Below the pieces are notes generated by a model. That model saw only the letters and a list, made by a program, of their open reading frames with translations. It had not been told where the DNA came from and made no database searches. Of a DNA stretch of 64,000 bases, positions 14,401 through 22,102 are shown piece by piece (within the stretch, counting starts at the first letter, position 1; the number at the start of each line of letters is the position of its first letter). The translations under genes were made by a program, and so were the position numbers. Source of the stretch: CAZSAT01 sp964604675 (lineage in GTDB: Bacteria; Myxococcota_A; UBA796; CAJQPC01); the NCBI GenBank assembly GCA_964604675.1, contig CAZSAT010000001.1, positions 1 through 64,000 of the forward strand, read 5' to 3'.

Positions 14401-16203
14401 GCGCTTCCGTCGCATGTAGTAGGCCGCGAGCTTCAGCCCCAACGGCAGCCCGGTGAGCTGGTCGCAGAGCTCGGTCAGCGCGCCCTCGTCGCCGTAGAAG
14501 GCCCAGGCGTCGGCCTCCCGCTCGCCCGCCAGGATGGTGCGGACCAGCGTCTGGGACTCCGCCTGGCCGAGGCCGCCGAGCTGCACGGTGACCGCGCCGA
14601 ACATGTCGATCTCGCGCCGGCTCGTGATCAACAGGGGACACCCCGCAAAGAGCGCCAAGAGCGGATCCATGACCTGCCCGCCGAAGTCCGCGTTGTCGAG
14701 CACGATCAGCACGTCGAGCTCGGCCAGCGCCGCCCGGAAGGTGGCGAGCTGCGTCTCCGGATCCGCCTTGCCCCACACCTCGGGGTTCAGCCGCAAGGCA
14801 CTCCCGACCTCGCGGATGATCTCGGCCACCCCGTGCTCCCGCACGCGGTACCACACCACCCCGTCGCCGAAGAGGTGCTCCTCGAGCACCCGGTAGCAGA
14901 GCTCCACCGCCAGCGCGGTCTTTCCCACGCCACCCATGCCGTAGAGGTAGCTGCGGATCTGCAGGGAGCCGCGCTCGCGCAGCACGCCCATGACCTGGTC
15001 CAGCTCGGACTGGCGCCCCTGGAACAAGGGATCCCGCGGGTACGGGATGCGGTCGCGCAAGAGCGTCAGGCGCCGCTCGTGCTGCTCGCGCTGCTCCTCC
15101 ATGCGCTCCCGGCGTTCCCGCTCCTCTTCCTCCGCCACCCTCTGGGCCAGCGCGTCGCCCTGCTTCGCGCTGCGTTCGCCCTGGACAGCGAGCTTCTGGA
15201 GCACGATGGTGGCGAGCTGCTCGACCAGGGCCAGGAGCTCCGGCTCGGAGTGCCGGCAGCAGTCACCGGCTTCGCTCGACGTGGCCGCGTCGAACAGCAC
15301 CTCGGCGCGCGGCTCGCGCACGTACTGCCGGAAGAGCTGCGGCATCAGCACGGCGTCGGTGGTGGACCGCAGGGTGAAGAAGGGGTGCATCGACCAGAGC
15401 CCACGGAGCTCTTCGCCGTCGCGCGGGTCGAGCTCCGCGAGCAGCACCTCGCCCACCTGCGGACGCCCGGCTGCCCACGTGCTCGCTGCGGGCGGACGAG
15501 GGTCGACCATGATGTCGAGGTGGCCGGTGGGCTCGACCGGCACGAGCACCGGCTGGCCGTCGGAGAGCACGTCCTGCACCAGCACCACCTGGTAGTCGTG
15601 CAGCCGGGTCATGTCCTTCAGGAAGCGCACCAGCGCACGTTCGTAGAGCTCGGCCTCCTCGGCGAGCAGGTCGGGCCGGTTGCCGTCGATCGCCCCGTGG
15701 GTGAGCCGGTTGCGGAAGCTGACGAAGGTCTTGTAGAGGTCGTCGAGCCGGGCGAGGTCGTTGGGCCGATCGGCGTACCAGGTGAGGAACCGGGGGATGT
15801 CGCGCCGGACCCGCTCGTCGCGAACCGCCGCTCTCAGGCAGCCGAAGGTCAGGTCCCGCCAGGCGCCCAGGGTGAGGTTCCGGCCAGCGCGGTCGGGCAG
15901 GTTCAACAGGTTGGCCAGGAAGGGCTCGATCTCGGTGCCCAGCTGGCCACGACGCACCAGCGGACCGAGGGCGCTCGCCAGCAGGAACCGCCAGGCCGCT
16001 TCGAAGAACCAGGTGAGGCTCGCCACGAAGGCCGCGGGATCGTTGCGGCGCTGCACCACGCCGCGCAGCAGGTAGCCGAGCGGGTAGGGCAGCTGCAGCC
16101 CCTTCTTGTAGAGGCGCCGCCGATCCGGATCGGACGGCAACTCCAGCGCGGCGATGCGCGCCAGGACCGCGTCGTGCTCCGCGCTGGTGCCCGTGGGCGT
16201 CAT
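11446..16203 (-). CDS. HEPN-like / STAND (NB-ARC-type) NTPase with beta-propeller-like insertion and helical-repeat C-terminus
   Basis: 1585 residues from the ATG at 16203 (AGGGA nine bases upstream; a GTG at 16230 would add nine residues). Residues 1-230 are helical and contain FRNRLTHG (164-170), the Rx4H pattern of HEPN ribonuclease-like domains. Residues 350-385 are a Glu/Arg coiled coil. The STAND core follows: Walker A GMGGVGKT (422-429), Walker B LIVLDNAD (about 499-506), TSRR sensor (527-530), GLPLGLKLAA (585-594) and a winged helix starting LSWDLLS. Between the two halves of the winged helix sit about 180 residues with WD40-like strands (VTGGDDGRVILW). After RVRLHALVSEFA the rest is an alpha-solenoid, TPR-like. 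Such proteins are signal-activated switches and many act in phage defence; that role here is inferred. Confidence 0.8.
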   Translation of the reverse strand: MTPTGTSAEHDAVLARIAALELPSDPDRRRLYKKGLQLPYPLGYLLRGVVQRRNDPAAFVASLTWFFEAAWRFLLASALGPLVRRGQLGTEIEPFLANLLNLPDRAGRNLTLGAWRDLTFGCLRAAVRDERVRRDIPRFLTWYADRPNDLARLDDLYKTFVSFRNRLTHGAIDGNRPDLLAEEAELYERALVRFLKDMTRLHDYQVVLVQDVLSDGQPVLVPVEPTGHLDIMVDPRPPAASTWAAGRPQVGEVLLAELDPRDGEELRGLWSMHPFFTLRSTTDAVLMPQLFRQYVREPRAEVLFDAATSSEAGDCCRHSEPELLALVEQLATIVLQKLAVQGERSAKQGDALAQRVAEEEERERRERMEEQREQHERRLTLLRDRIPYPRDPLFQGRQSELDQVMGVLRERGSLQIRSYLYGMGGVGKTALAVELCYRVLEEHLFGDGVVWYRVREHGVAEIIREVGSALRLNPEVWGKADPETQLATFRAALAELDVLIVLDNADFGGQVMDPLLALFAGCPLLITSRREIDMFGAVTVQLGGLGQAESQTLVRTILAGEREADAWAFYGDEGALTELCDQLTGLPLGLKLAAYYMRRKRMPIRRFLKKWQTARLSMLQAEVVGTEARHRDIRACFSLSWDLLSAADQRVLSVMSMWDGREMSLEHLGKVLGRLPYDLVAGHDGAVTAGALGEGFAVTGGDDGRVILWVNQDAGWVARAVLLEDLAPVRDLVLTETRLLVQDNKGHVGLTGHKALATWDPLDVVDWRWQRLTLRARLRVKGDEIYAGAGEGVVLLFGGRRRPPRRGEPLEVPEDAVQPLPPADLEALGVVWAGASGLPVGKRSGGVPDEVGEARDERLHTIVFEDLVATSLVDERLLAGGVSRVRLHALVSEFAGESLDAEECTRLQGEQQDLYIKLLDAGKEEIAQDERNITSAVKRFLKSAPQKQVARLGAYSGWRYTLSRLGLWPLWHDAAEACLRAAVAEGDEEAIGNAEMNLGRVLPLVGREAAGRAMLTAGKARLRAWSSRLPLETRPAEMLAWVARTYDWFEDEPSLRGAFEGIEEVLEGFGAHWSYASTLAETFYDVREGGRVRALDAKSDSNREQDAFWTSVEAMDAFVDELELSTRETHLRANRAWALAVIIEHHLVRGRAVEAGQLVPEYEQLCRFRKSQTTLAWARSYAARVALLEGRLDAAASALDEARGFLEPPPPDGPPHFLDTELRLATARGELGQVRRALHVGAEAWGQLRCITRTGWHVHRAVWDDLQGGPPERVRAEAALARVLLDQEAPTTQAGEPAFDALCGRLQLTDDELETAARARWGEHGRPRVVVREPDVIGKRLLPPNHLRHHPVTVGELKSCCEALGLPLPAYYRLVDTDPSVDEPARFVPPPLARKVVRWLGERLPGHVRWEGLPAGHPSPHAGGVAPDISELVAVIWAGWPKASTHVEAERILRSDRLVAFDKWRLWELLRSGGSRSPATDRMLAGLASTSPPSDLNPAHLALDLATVAWLAGRSSSPAFALWADLEEERSPSGRADAQPLAAVAPFAGPPEILGDPSSSWAHVLVWPCTWMPLHQLDEEAPTWP

Positions 16204-16246
16204 CGAGCCGTTCCCTGTCCTGTGCCGCACGCTACCACCACCCCGC

Positions 16247-16275
16247 TTGACACACCGAATGTGACCCCGTAGTCA
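16247..16275 (+). promoter_or_regulatory. Sigma-70-type promoter of the TetR operon
   Basis: TTGACA at 16247-16252 and TAGTCA at 16270-16275 with a 17-base spacer. Transcription would start near 16282, about ten bases before the ATG. The -10 box lies inside the palindromic operator. Confidence 0.6.
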
Positions 16276-16293
16276 TATGACCAGACAGTCACA
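16260..16293. promoter_or_regulatory. 34-bp interrupted palindrome, probable TetR operator
   Basis: TGTGAC-N6-GTCATATGAC-N6-GTCACA is perfectly symmetric in its 22 specified bases. It covers the -10 box and transcription start and ends on the A of the tetR start codon. This geometry suits a pair of TetR dimers and negative autoregulation. Confidence 0.7.
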
Positions 16294-17027
16294 TGCCAAA
16301 GACCACCTTCTTCAACCTGGCCTCCGACAAGCGAGCCCGCATCGTCGAGCTCGCCATCGAGGAGTTCGCCACCCACTCGTTCAGCTCGGCGAGCATCAGC
16401 CGCATGGTGCAGAAGGCTGGCATCGCCAAGGGCAGCTTCTACCAGTACTTCGACGACAAGCGGGACCTGTACCAGTGGCTCGTGGTGGAGCACATCGCGT
16501 CCAAGAAGCGCGCCTTCCTCCGCGACCACGCACCCGACCCCGACGACGACTTCTTCACCGCGCTGGAGAAGCTCTTCCGAGGCGGTCTGCGCTTCGGACT
16601 CGGCCACCCGCGCCTGATGCGCATCGCCAGCTGGATCTGGCCCGCGCCACACGACCAGGCCGCGAGCACGCTCCAGCGCCACTTCCGCGATCTGTCCCAC
16701 CAGAACCTCGCCGCGCTCGTGCGGCGGGGCCAGGAAGGCGAGCACCTCCGCGCCGATCTCGACCCGGACATCGCCGCCGACCTGCTCGGCGCGGTGCTGC
16801 AGGAAGGGCTCAACAACGCGGTGCACCGCCGACTGGGCGTGGACGTCATCGAGCTCTGCGCCCGCCCCGAGCTCGCCGCGCAGCTCGGCGAAGAAGAGCT
16901 CGACCAGCTCGTGCACGGCCTGGTCGACATCCTCCGCTCCGGCTTGTCGGCGGCCGACGCCCCCACCGGCGGCGCCGGCGAGCTGTTCGACGTGAAGCGC
17001 TACTTCTCCACCACGGGTGACCCGTGA
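16293..17027 (+). CDS. TetR/AcrR-family transcriptional regulator
   Basis: 244 residues. The N-terminal helix-turn-helix is clear at residues 13-60: RARIVELAIEEFATHSFSSA, ISRMVQKAGIAKGSFYQYF, DDKRDLYQWLV. This is the canonical 'A...F...G...ts...IA..AGv..gslY.yF..Ke.L' layout. The C-terminal half is the variable ligand-binding and dimerisation domain; its ligand cannot be read from sequence. It is first in an operon whose next gene starts within its stop codon (GTGA), so it most likely represses the outer-membrane protein/ABC transporter genes downstream through the operator overlapping its own start. The divergent STAND gene could also be affected. Confidence 0.92.
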   Translation: MPKTTFFNLASDKRARIVELAIEEFATHSFSSASISRMVQKAGIAKGSFYQYFDDKRDLYQWLVVEHIASKKRAFLRDHAPDPDDDFFTALEKLFRGGLRFGLGHPRLMRIASWIWPAPHDQAASTLQRHFRDLSHQNLAALVRRGQEGEHLRADLDPDIAADLLGAVLQEGLNNAVHRRLGVDVIELCARPELAAQLGEEELDQLVHGLVDILRSGLSAADAPTGGAGELFDVKRYFSTTGDP

Positions 17028-18184
17028 TCCTGCCGATCGCCAGCGCTCTGGCGGCCGACGCCAGCGGCTACGCGGAGGTGCGCGGCCACCTCCACCTCGG
17101 TGTCGACGGCGAAGCCTGGGAGCTCGTGGAGCACCTGCGGCCGGCCTTCGACGCGGAGCTCGCGGAGCGCTGGTCCATGAGCACCGTGGTCGACGTGGGC
17201 TTCCACCAGGGCCGCGATCTCGAGGCGCTCGCCAACGAGCTGCTCGGGCAGCCGACCGCGGCGGAGAGCAACGAGCTGCTGGGGGTCTCCAGGGTGGAGG
17301 ACTACCTCGCGGTCGACCGCCTCTACCTCGACGCCTACCTGCCCGGCGTCGACCTGCGGCTCGGGCGCCAGGCGGTCAACTGGGGCTCGGCCCTGGTGCT
17401 GAACCCCACCGATCCGTTCCCCGAGCTGCTGGCCACCGAGCCCTGGCGTGCACGCACCGGGGTCAACGCCGCGCGCGCCACCGTGCCCCTGGGCGAGCAC
17501 CAGCTCCAGGCCGTGCTGGGCACCGACGACGCCTTCACCGAGCTGAAGGGCGCCCTGCGCGGAACCCTGGTCGCCGGCCGCACCGACGTCTCGCTGGTGG
17601 GCGCGTACCGAGACGACGCCATGGTCGGCGTGGACCTGCGCGGCACCCTCGGCGTGGGTTGGTGGGCGGAGGCGGCCCTGGTCGCCGACAGCGATCCCCA
17701 CGAAGAGCTGGCGATCGGCGTGGACTACAGCTTCCCCGTGCTCCAGACCCTCGTGGTGATGGTGCAGTACGACCGGCTCGGAGGCGGGTCGACCGACGTC
17801 ACCCCCGCCACGGCCATCGCGGCGGCCGCGAGCGGCGACACCTCTGGATTCGCGGGCCAGAACTACGGCGTCCTGTCGGCGAGCCTCGCCGCCACCTACA
17901 TGCTGTCGGTGTCCGCCCTGCACCTGCAGAACCTCGACGACGGCAGTGCCTACAGCATCCCCACGATCGGCCTGGCCCCCAACAGCTGGCTGGAGGTCTC
18001 CGCCGCCGCCCAGCTGCCCTGGGCTGTGTGGGGCGAAGGCGGCGAGCTCGCACCGAGCGAAGACGACCTGGTGCTGGCGGTGCCAGGCATCGGGCTCGAC
18101 GACAGCGGAGCCTCCAGCACCTTGGACCTCAACGGGCTGATGCCCACCGCCACCTTCATCCTCTGGACCCGCGTCTACTTCTAG
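17024..18184 (+). CDS. Outer-membrane beta-barrel protein (DUF1302/porin-like)
   Basis: 386 residues from GTG, overlapping the tetR stop by four bases. Ten-residue signal MILPIASALA then ADASGYAEV. Alternating hydrophobic/polar strands run throughout and the protein ends ...FILWTRVYF with a terminal aromatic, as outer-membrane barrels do. The segment LRLGRQAVNWGSALVLNPTDPF matches the 'GRQ.inWG....NP.D.F' signature of DUF1302-like barrels encoded beside MacB/LolCDE transporters. A role as the outer-membrane partner in lipid or hydrophobic-compound export is inferred from context. Confidence 0.75.
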   Translation: MILPIASALAADASGYAEVRGHLHLGVDGEAWELVEHLRPAFDAELAERWSMSTVVDVGFHQGRDLEALANELLGQPTAAESNELLGVSRVEDYLAVDRLYLDAYLPGVDLRLGRQAVNWGSALVLNPTDPFPELLATEPWRARTGVNAARATVPLGEHQLQAVLGTDDAFTELKGALRGTLVAGRTDVSLVGAYRDDAMVGVDLRGTLGVGWWAEAALVADSDPHEELAIGVDYSFPVLQTLVVMVQYDRLGGGSTDVTPATAIAAAASGDTSGFAGQNYGVLSASLAATYMLSVSALHLQNLDDGSAYSIPTIGLAPNSWLEVSAAAQLPWAVWGEGGELAPSEDDLVLAVPGIGLDDSGASSTLDLNGLMPTATFILWTRVYF

Positions 18185-18195
18185 GAGCGCTCTCC

Positions 18196-18885
18196 ATGTC
18201 CATCTGCGAGCTCCGCGGCGCCAGCCGCACCTACGGCGCCGGCGAGACCCTCGTCCGCGCCCTCGACGACGTGACGATCGCGTTCGAACCGGGCGAGTTC
18301 ACCGTCATCTCCGGTCCCTCGGGCTCGGGGAAGACCACCCTGTTGAACCTCGTCGGGTTGCTGGACGGCGCGAGCTCGGGTGAGGTGGTCATCGACGGCG
18401 AGTCCGTGGCCGAGCTGAGCGAGAAGGAGCGCACCCACCTCCGCGCCAAGCGCATCGGCTTCATCTTCCAGAGCTTCAACCTCGTGCCGGTGCTCTCCGC
18501 CCAGGAGAACGTGGAGCTCGCCCTGGAGCTGTCCAAGGCCGGCGGCGACACGAAGGCCCAGGCCAAGGCCGCCCTGGAGGCCGTCGGGCTCGGCGAGCTG
18601 ACCCACCGCAGGCCCACGGAGCTCTCCGGCGGCCAGCAGCAACGCGTCGCCATCGCCCGCGCCCTGGTAAAGAGACCCACCCTGGTGATCGCCGACGAGC
18701 CGACCGCCAACCTCGACTCCAAGACCGGCGCCGACGTGCTCGACATCATGCGGAAGCTCAACGAAGAACAGGGGGTGACCTTCCTGTTCTCGACCCACGA
18801 CCCCATGGTGATGGAGCGGGCCCGCCGCGTGGTCCGCCTCCGGGACGGGCGGATCGAGGCCGACCAGCCGGGGGACGGGGCATGA
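18196..18885 (+). CDS. ABC transporter ATP-binding protein (LolD/MacB type)
   Basis: 229 residues; start supported by AGGAG eight bases upstream. Walker A GPSGSGKTT near residue 41, Q-loop FQSFNLVPVLSA, signature LSGGQQQR near 138, Walker B LVIADEPTANLD and H-switch STHD are all intact. The family powers MacB/LolCDE-like mechanotransmission: ATP hydrolysis in the cytoplasm drives the periplasmic domains of FtsX-fold permeases. The stop overlaps the next permease start (ATGA). Together with two permeases, a barrel and a LolA-like protein it forms one export system. Confidence 0.95.
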   Translation: MSICELRGASRTYGAGETLVRALDDVTIAFEPGEFTVISGPSGSGKTTLLNLVGLLDGASSGEVVIDGESVAELSEKERTHLRAKRIGFIFQSFNLVPVLSAQENVELALELSKAGGDTKAQAKAALEAVGLGELTHRRPTELSGGQQQRVAIARALVKRPTLVIADEPTANLDSKTGADVLDIMRKLNEEQGVTFLFSTHDPMVMERARRVVRLRDGRIEADQPGDGA

Positions 18886-20114
18886 TCAAGCTCGCCCTGC
18901 GGAACGTGCTGCGGCAGAAGAAGCGCAGCGCGCTCTCCACGATCTCGATCATCTGCGGCGTGGCGGTGATCATCTTCTCCCGCGGCTTCGTCGGCGGCAT
19001 CAAGGAGAACATCATCCGGGCCCAGGTCGACTCCATGAGCGGCCACGTCATGGCCCGCGCGGCCGACTACCCGACCTCGGGCGTCAACCACCCGGTCGAC
19101 GTGCTCGTCGACGTGGACGAGGCCACGGCCGCCTGGCTCGATCGGGAGGCAGAGGCCTGGACGAGCCGCCTGATCTTCTCGCCGCGGGTGGTGATCGGCG
19201 CCGACAGCATGCGCGCCCGAGGCATCGGCTTCGACCCGGCGACCGACGAGGCCGTGTTCCCTCGCACCACCTGGGAGGTGCTCGGGGAGGTGCCGCAGGA
19301 CGCCGACGATGGCGTGCTCGTCGGCAGCAGCCTGGCTCGGCTGCTCCAGCTCGACGTCGGCGACGAGCTCGTGCTCGAGACACGCACCTCGGCCGGCGCG
19401 CTGAACGCCATGAGCATGCCGGTGAGCGGCATCGTGCGCACGGCGAACCCCGCCATCGACATGATCGGCATGTTCATGCACATGGATCTGGCCCAGGAGC
19501 TCGTGCGAGCCGACGGGCTCGGCACCCACCTGGCGGTTCGGCTCAGCGACCGGAACGATGCGCCTCGGGTCGCCGAGGCGCTCTCGTCGAAGCTCGGAGC
19601 CGAGATCGACACCATCGGCTGGGAGGAGGAGACCCGAGCCCTGACCGAGATCCAGGACATCCGTCAGAAGATCATGGACTTCTTCGCCCTCTCGCTCTTC
19701 GCCATGGCAGCGACCGGCATCGCCAACACCGTCCTGATGGCTGCCTACGAGCGCATCCGCGAGATCGGCACGATGCGCGCCCTGGGCATGACCCGGGGGG
19801 CGGTGGTGCGGCTCTTCGTCGCAGAGGGCCTCGTGATGGGTGTCATCGGCTCCCTGGTCGGGGCCACGCTGGCCGCCTGGGGCACCTGGTACTTCAGCGT
19901 GAACGGCATCGACATGACCGCGATGATCGACCAGGCCGCCCAGCAGGGCACCTACAACAACATCCCCTTCACGCTGATCCTCTTCATGGAGTTCAACAAG
20001 CTCTACATCGCTGTCGGCGCCCTCTTCGGCGTGCTGGTCGCGGTGCTCGCCTCCATCTACCCGGCCTTCGTGGCCTCCAAGCTGCGCCCCGCAGACGCGA
20101 TCAAGGCGAACTGA
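18882..20114 (+). CDS. ABC transporter permease, FtsX/MacB fold (first)
   Basis: 410 residues. One N-terminal transmembrane helix (about 20-40, after RNVLRQKKRSALSTISIICG), a periplasmic MacB-type domain of roughly 200 residues, then three C-terminal helices beginning IMDFFALSLFAMAATGIANTVLMAAYERIREIGTMRALGM, the typical FtsX coupling-helix region. The final SKLRPADAIKAN is also standard. Pairs with the following permease as a heterodimer and with the upstream ATPase; the start sits in the ATGA overlap. Confidence 0.93.
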   Translation: MIKLALRNVLRQKKRSALSTISIICGVAVIIFSRGFVGGIKENIIRAQVDSMSGHVMARAADYPTSGVNHPVDVLVDVDEATAAWLDREAEAWTSRLIFSPRVVIGADSMRARGIGFDPATDEAVFPRTTWEVLGEVPQDADDGVLVGSSLARLLQLDVGDELVLETRTSAGALNAMSMPVSGIVRTANPAIDMIGMFMHMDLAQELVRADGLGTHLAVRLSDRNDAPRVAEALSSKLGAEIDTIGWEEETRALTEIQDIRQKIMDFFALSLFAMAATGIANTVLMAAYERIREIGTMRALGMTRGAVVRLFVAEGLVMGVIGSLVGATLAAWGTWYFSVNGIDMTAMIDQAAQQGTYNNIPFTLILFMEFNKLYIAVGALFGVLVAVLASIYPAFVASKLRPADAIKAN

Positions 20115-21349
20115 TGCTCATCCGACTCGCCCTGCGCAACGCCCTGCGCAACCTCCGCCGCACCCTGCTCACCGCCGGCACCGTGGTCGCCGGTGTATCC
20201 CTGATGGTCGTGGCGCTGACCTGGCTCATCGGGGTGACCACCACCCTGACCCGGGACTACGTCGCCACGGCGGGGCACATCCGCATCGTCGACCCGGACT
20301 TCGCCGAGCGCGAGGAGCTGCAGCCGCTCTACGAGAACATCGAGTTCGTGGAGCCCCTGCTGGAGAGGGTGCGCGCCGTGCCCGGGGTCACCTCCGCCCA
20401 CCCGCGCATCTCCGCAGGCGCCGTCATCACCGCCAGCGAAGCGATCGGCGAGGACTTCACGATGGTGGTCGCCAGCGACGAGGCCTGGTTCCGGGACAAG
20501 CTCGACCAGGAGGCCAAGCTCTCCGCCGGCACGTTCCTGAGCGGCACCGGCCAGATCGTGCTCGGCCGGAAGCTGGCGATCGACCTCGAGGCCGAGCTCG
20601 GCGACGACGTGCTGGTCCTGGGGCAGACGACCTACGGCTCCATGTCGCCGGTGACCCTCGAGCTCGTCGGGACCATCGGCGGCGACGCCATGGTCGACCG
20701 GCAGGCCTTCATCACCCTCGAGGACAGCCGGTGGCTGCTCGACCTCCCGGACGGCGCGATGGAGATCGCGGTGTACGGGGGAGAGGACCACCGGGCCGGC
20801 GCCCTCCGTCCACTGGTCGAGGCGCTGCGGGAGGTGCCCGAGCTGGAGCCCTACGCCGTGCAGGGCTGGTTCGAGCGCGAGCCGTGGAACCTGTACGAGG
20901 CGGTCACCAAGGGCATGAACGGCTTCCTCACCAGCATGGTGGTGTTCCTGACCGCCCTCGCCATCTTCAACACCATGACCATGTCGGTGATGGAGCGCGC
21001 CGGCGAGATCGGCGTGATGCGCGCGATGGGACTCTCCCGGGCCGGTGCCGTGCTGATGTTCGTCGTGGAGGCCACCGTCATCGGACTCATCGGCGGCATC
21101 GTCGGCGCAGCGGTCGGCGGGGCCGGGGGGCTGTGGCTCGAGACCCATGGCCTCACCTTCGACGAGAGCCTGCTCGACAAGATGGGCAGCGGCATGCCGT
21201 TCCAGTCGACCTTCTACGGCGACCTCACCCCCGAGATCCTCGTGCAGGCCGTGCTCCTGGGCCTGCTCATCGCCGTCGTCGGCGCCTTCTTCCCGGCGCT
21301 ACGGGCGGCTGCCGTCAAGCCCGTCGTCGCCATGCGTGCACGGAGGTAG
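20114..21349 (+). CDS. ABC transporter permease, FtsX/MacB fold (second)
   Basis: 411 residues, same layout as the preceding gene: N-terminal helix after LRNALRNLRRTLLTAGTVVAG, periplasmic domain, and C-terminal helices from FLTSMVVFLTALAIFNTMTMSVMERAGEIGVMRAMGLSRAG, closing with RAAAVKPVVAMRARR. The start shares a base with the previous stop (TGATG). The two permeases are similar in plan but diverged, indicating an obligate LolC/LolE-like heterodimer. Confidence 0.93.
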   Translation: MLIRLALRNALRNLRRTLLTAGTVVAGVSLMVVALTWLIGVTTTLTRDYVATAGHIRIVDPDFAEREELQPLYENIEFVEPLLERVRAVPGVTSAHPRISAGAVITASEAIGEDFTMVVASDEAWFRDKLDQEAKLSAGTFLSGTGQIVLGRKLAIDLEAELGDDVLVLGQTTYGSMSPVTLELVGTIGGDAMVDRQAFITLEDSRWLLDLPDGAMEIAVYGGEDHRAGALRPLVEALREVPELEPYAVQGWFEREPWNLYEAVTKGMNGFLTSMVVFLTALAIFNTMTMSVMERAGEIGVMRAMGLSRAGAVLMFVVEATVIGLIGGIVGAAVGGAGGLWLETHGLTFDESLLDKMGSGMPFQSTFYGDLTPEILVQAVLLGLLIAVVGAFFPALRAAAVKPVVAMRARR

Positions 21350-21352
21350 ATC

Positions 21353-22075
21353 GTGCTCAGTCTCCTACTCGCCAGCGTGCTGGCCACCGAGTTCCCAGCA
21401 GCCGAGGAGCTGCTGAACGCGATGGACCAGAACCTCCAATTCGACACCCGCAGCGCGGTCACGACCATGGCGGTCGTCGATGCGCGTCGCACACGCAGCT
21501 ACAAGATCATCAGCTACGGTCGCGGCCAGGACGACGCCGCGATGGAATACCTGGAGCCCGATCGCGAGAAGGGCACCAAGATGCTCAAGCTCGGGGACGA
21601 GCTGTGGCTCTACATGCCCCGAGCGGAGCGCACCCAGAAGATCTCCGGCCACATGATGCGCCAGGGGATGATGGGCTCCGACATGTCCTACGAGGACATG
21701 ATGGGCGCGGCCGAGTTCGCGTCGATGTACACCGCCGCCGTCACGGGCGAGGCCGAGCTGGATGGCCGCCCGTGCTGGACGGTGGAGGCCACCGCCACCG
21801 ACGAGAGCGTGAGCTACCCGAAGCGGGTGTTCTGGATCGACCAGGAGTGGCGCATCCCGTTGAAGCAGGAGCTCTTCGCGCTCAGCGGCATGCTGCTGAA
21901 GACCTGGCACATGTCCGACCCGGTGCAGCTCGAGGGCCAGTGGATGCCGACCCGCATGGAGATCGTCGACGAGCTCAAGACCGGCAGCAAGACCGTGATC
22001 GTCATCGACTCGGTGGAGCTCGGCGTGGAGCTCGAGGACGAGGTCTTCAGCCGGCGGTGGCTGGAGCGGCAGTAG
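21353..22075 (+). CDS. LolA-like outer-membrane lipoprotein-sorting protein
   Basis: 240 residues from GTG, three bases after the permease stop. Short signal MLSLLLASVLA. The mature part fits the LolA_like family found beside MacB-type transporters: YLEPDREKGTKMLKLGDELWLYMPRAERTQKISGHMMRQGMMGSDMSYEDM, then YPKRVFWIDQEWRIPLKQELFALSGMLLKTW. These half-open beta-barrels carry lipids or lipoproteins across the periplasm. It completes the regulator-barrel-ATPase-permease-permease-carrier operon. Cargo unknown. Confidence 0.88.
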   Translation: MLSLLLASVLATEFPAAEELLNAMDQNLQFDTRSAVTTMAVVDARRTRSYKIISYGRGQDDAAMEYLEPDREKGTKMLKLGDELWLYMPRAERTQKISGHMMRQGMMGSDMSYEDMMGAAEFASMYTAAVTGEAELDGRPCWTVEATATDESVSYPKRVFWIDQEWRIPLKQELFALSGMLLKTWHMSDPVQLEGQWMPTRMEIVDELKTGSKTVIVIDSVELGVELEDEVFSRRWLERQ

Positions 22076-22091
22076 GGCTGCACCGGGGTGC

Positions 22092-22097
22092 TAGACT
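22092..22097 (+). promoter_or_regulatory. -10-like hexamer, predicted leaderless start
   Basis: TAGACT, five cytosines, then the GTG at 22103. Confidence 0.45.
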
Positions 22098-22102
22098 CCC
22101 CC

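Noticed and set aside
13624..16272. 882-codon plus-strand open frame
   Set aside because: Antisense to the STAND gene, whose P-loop, Walker B and GLPL motifs are intact; the plus-strand product has no domain.
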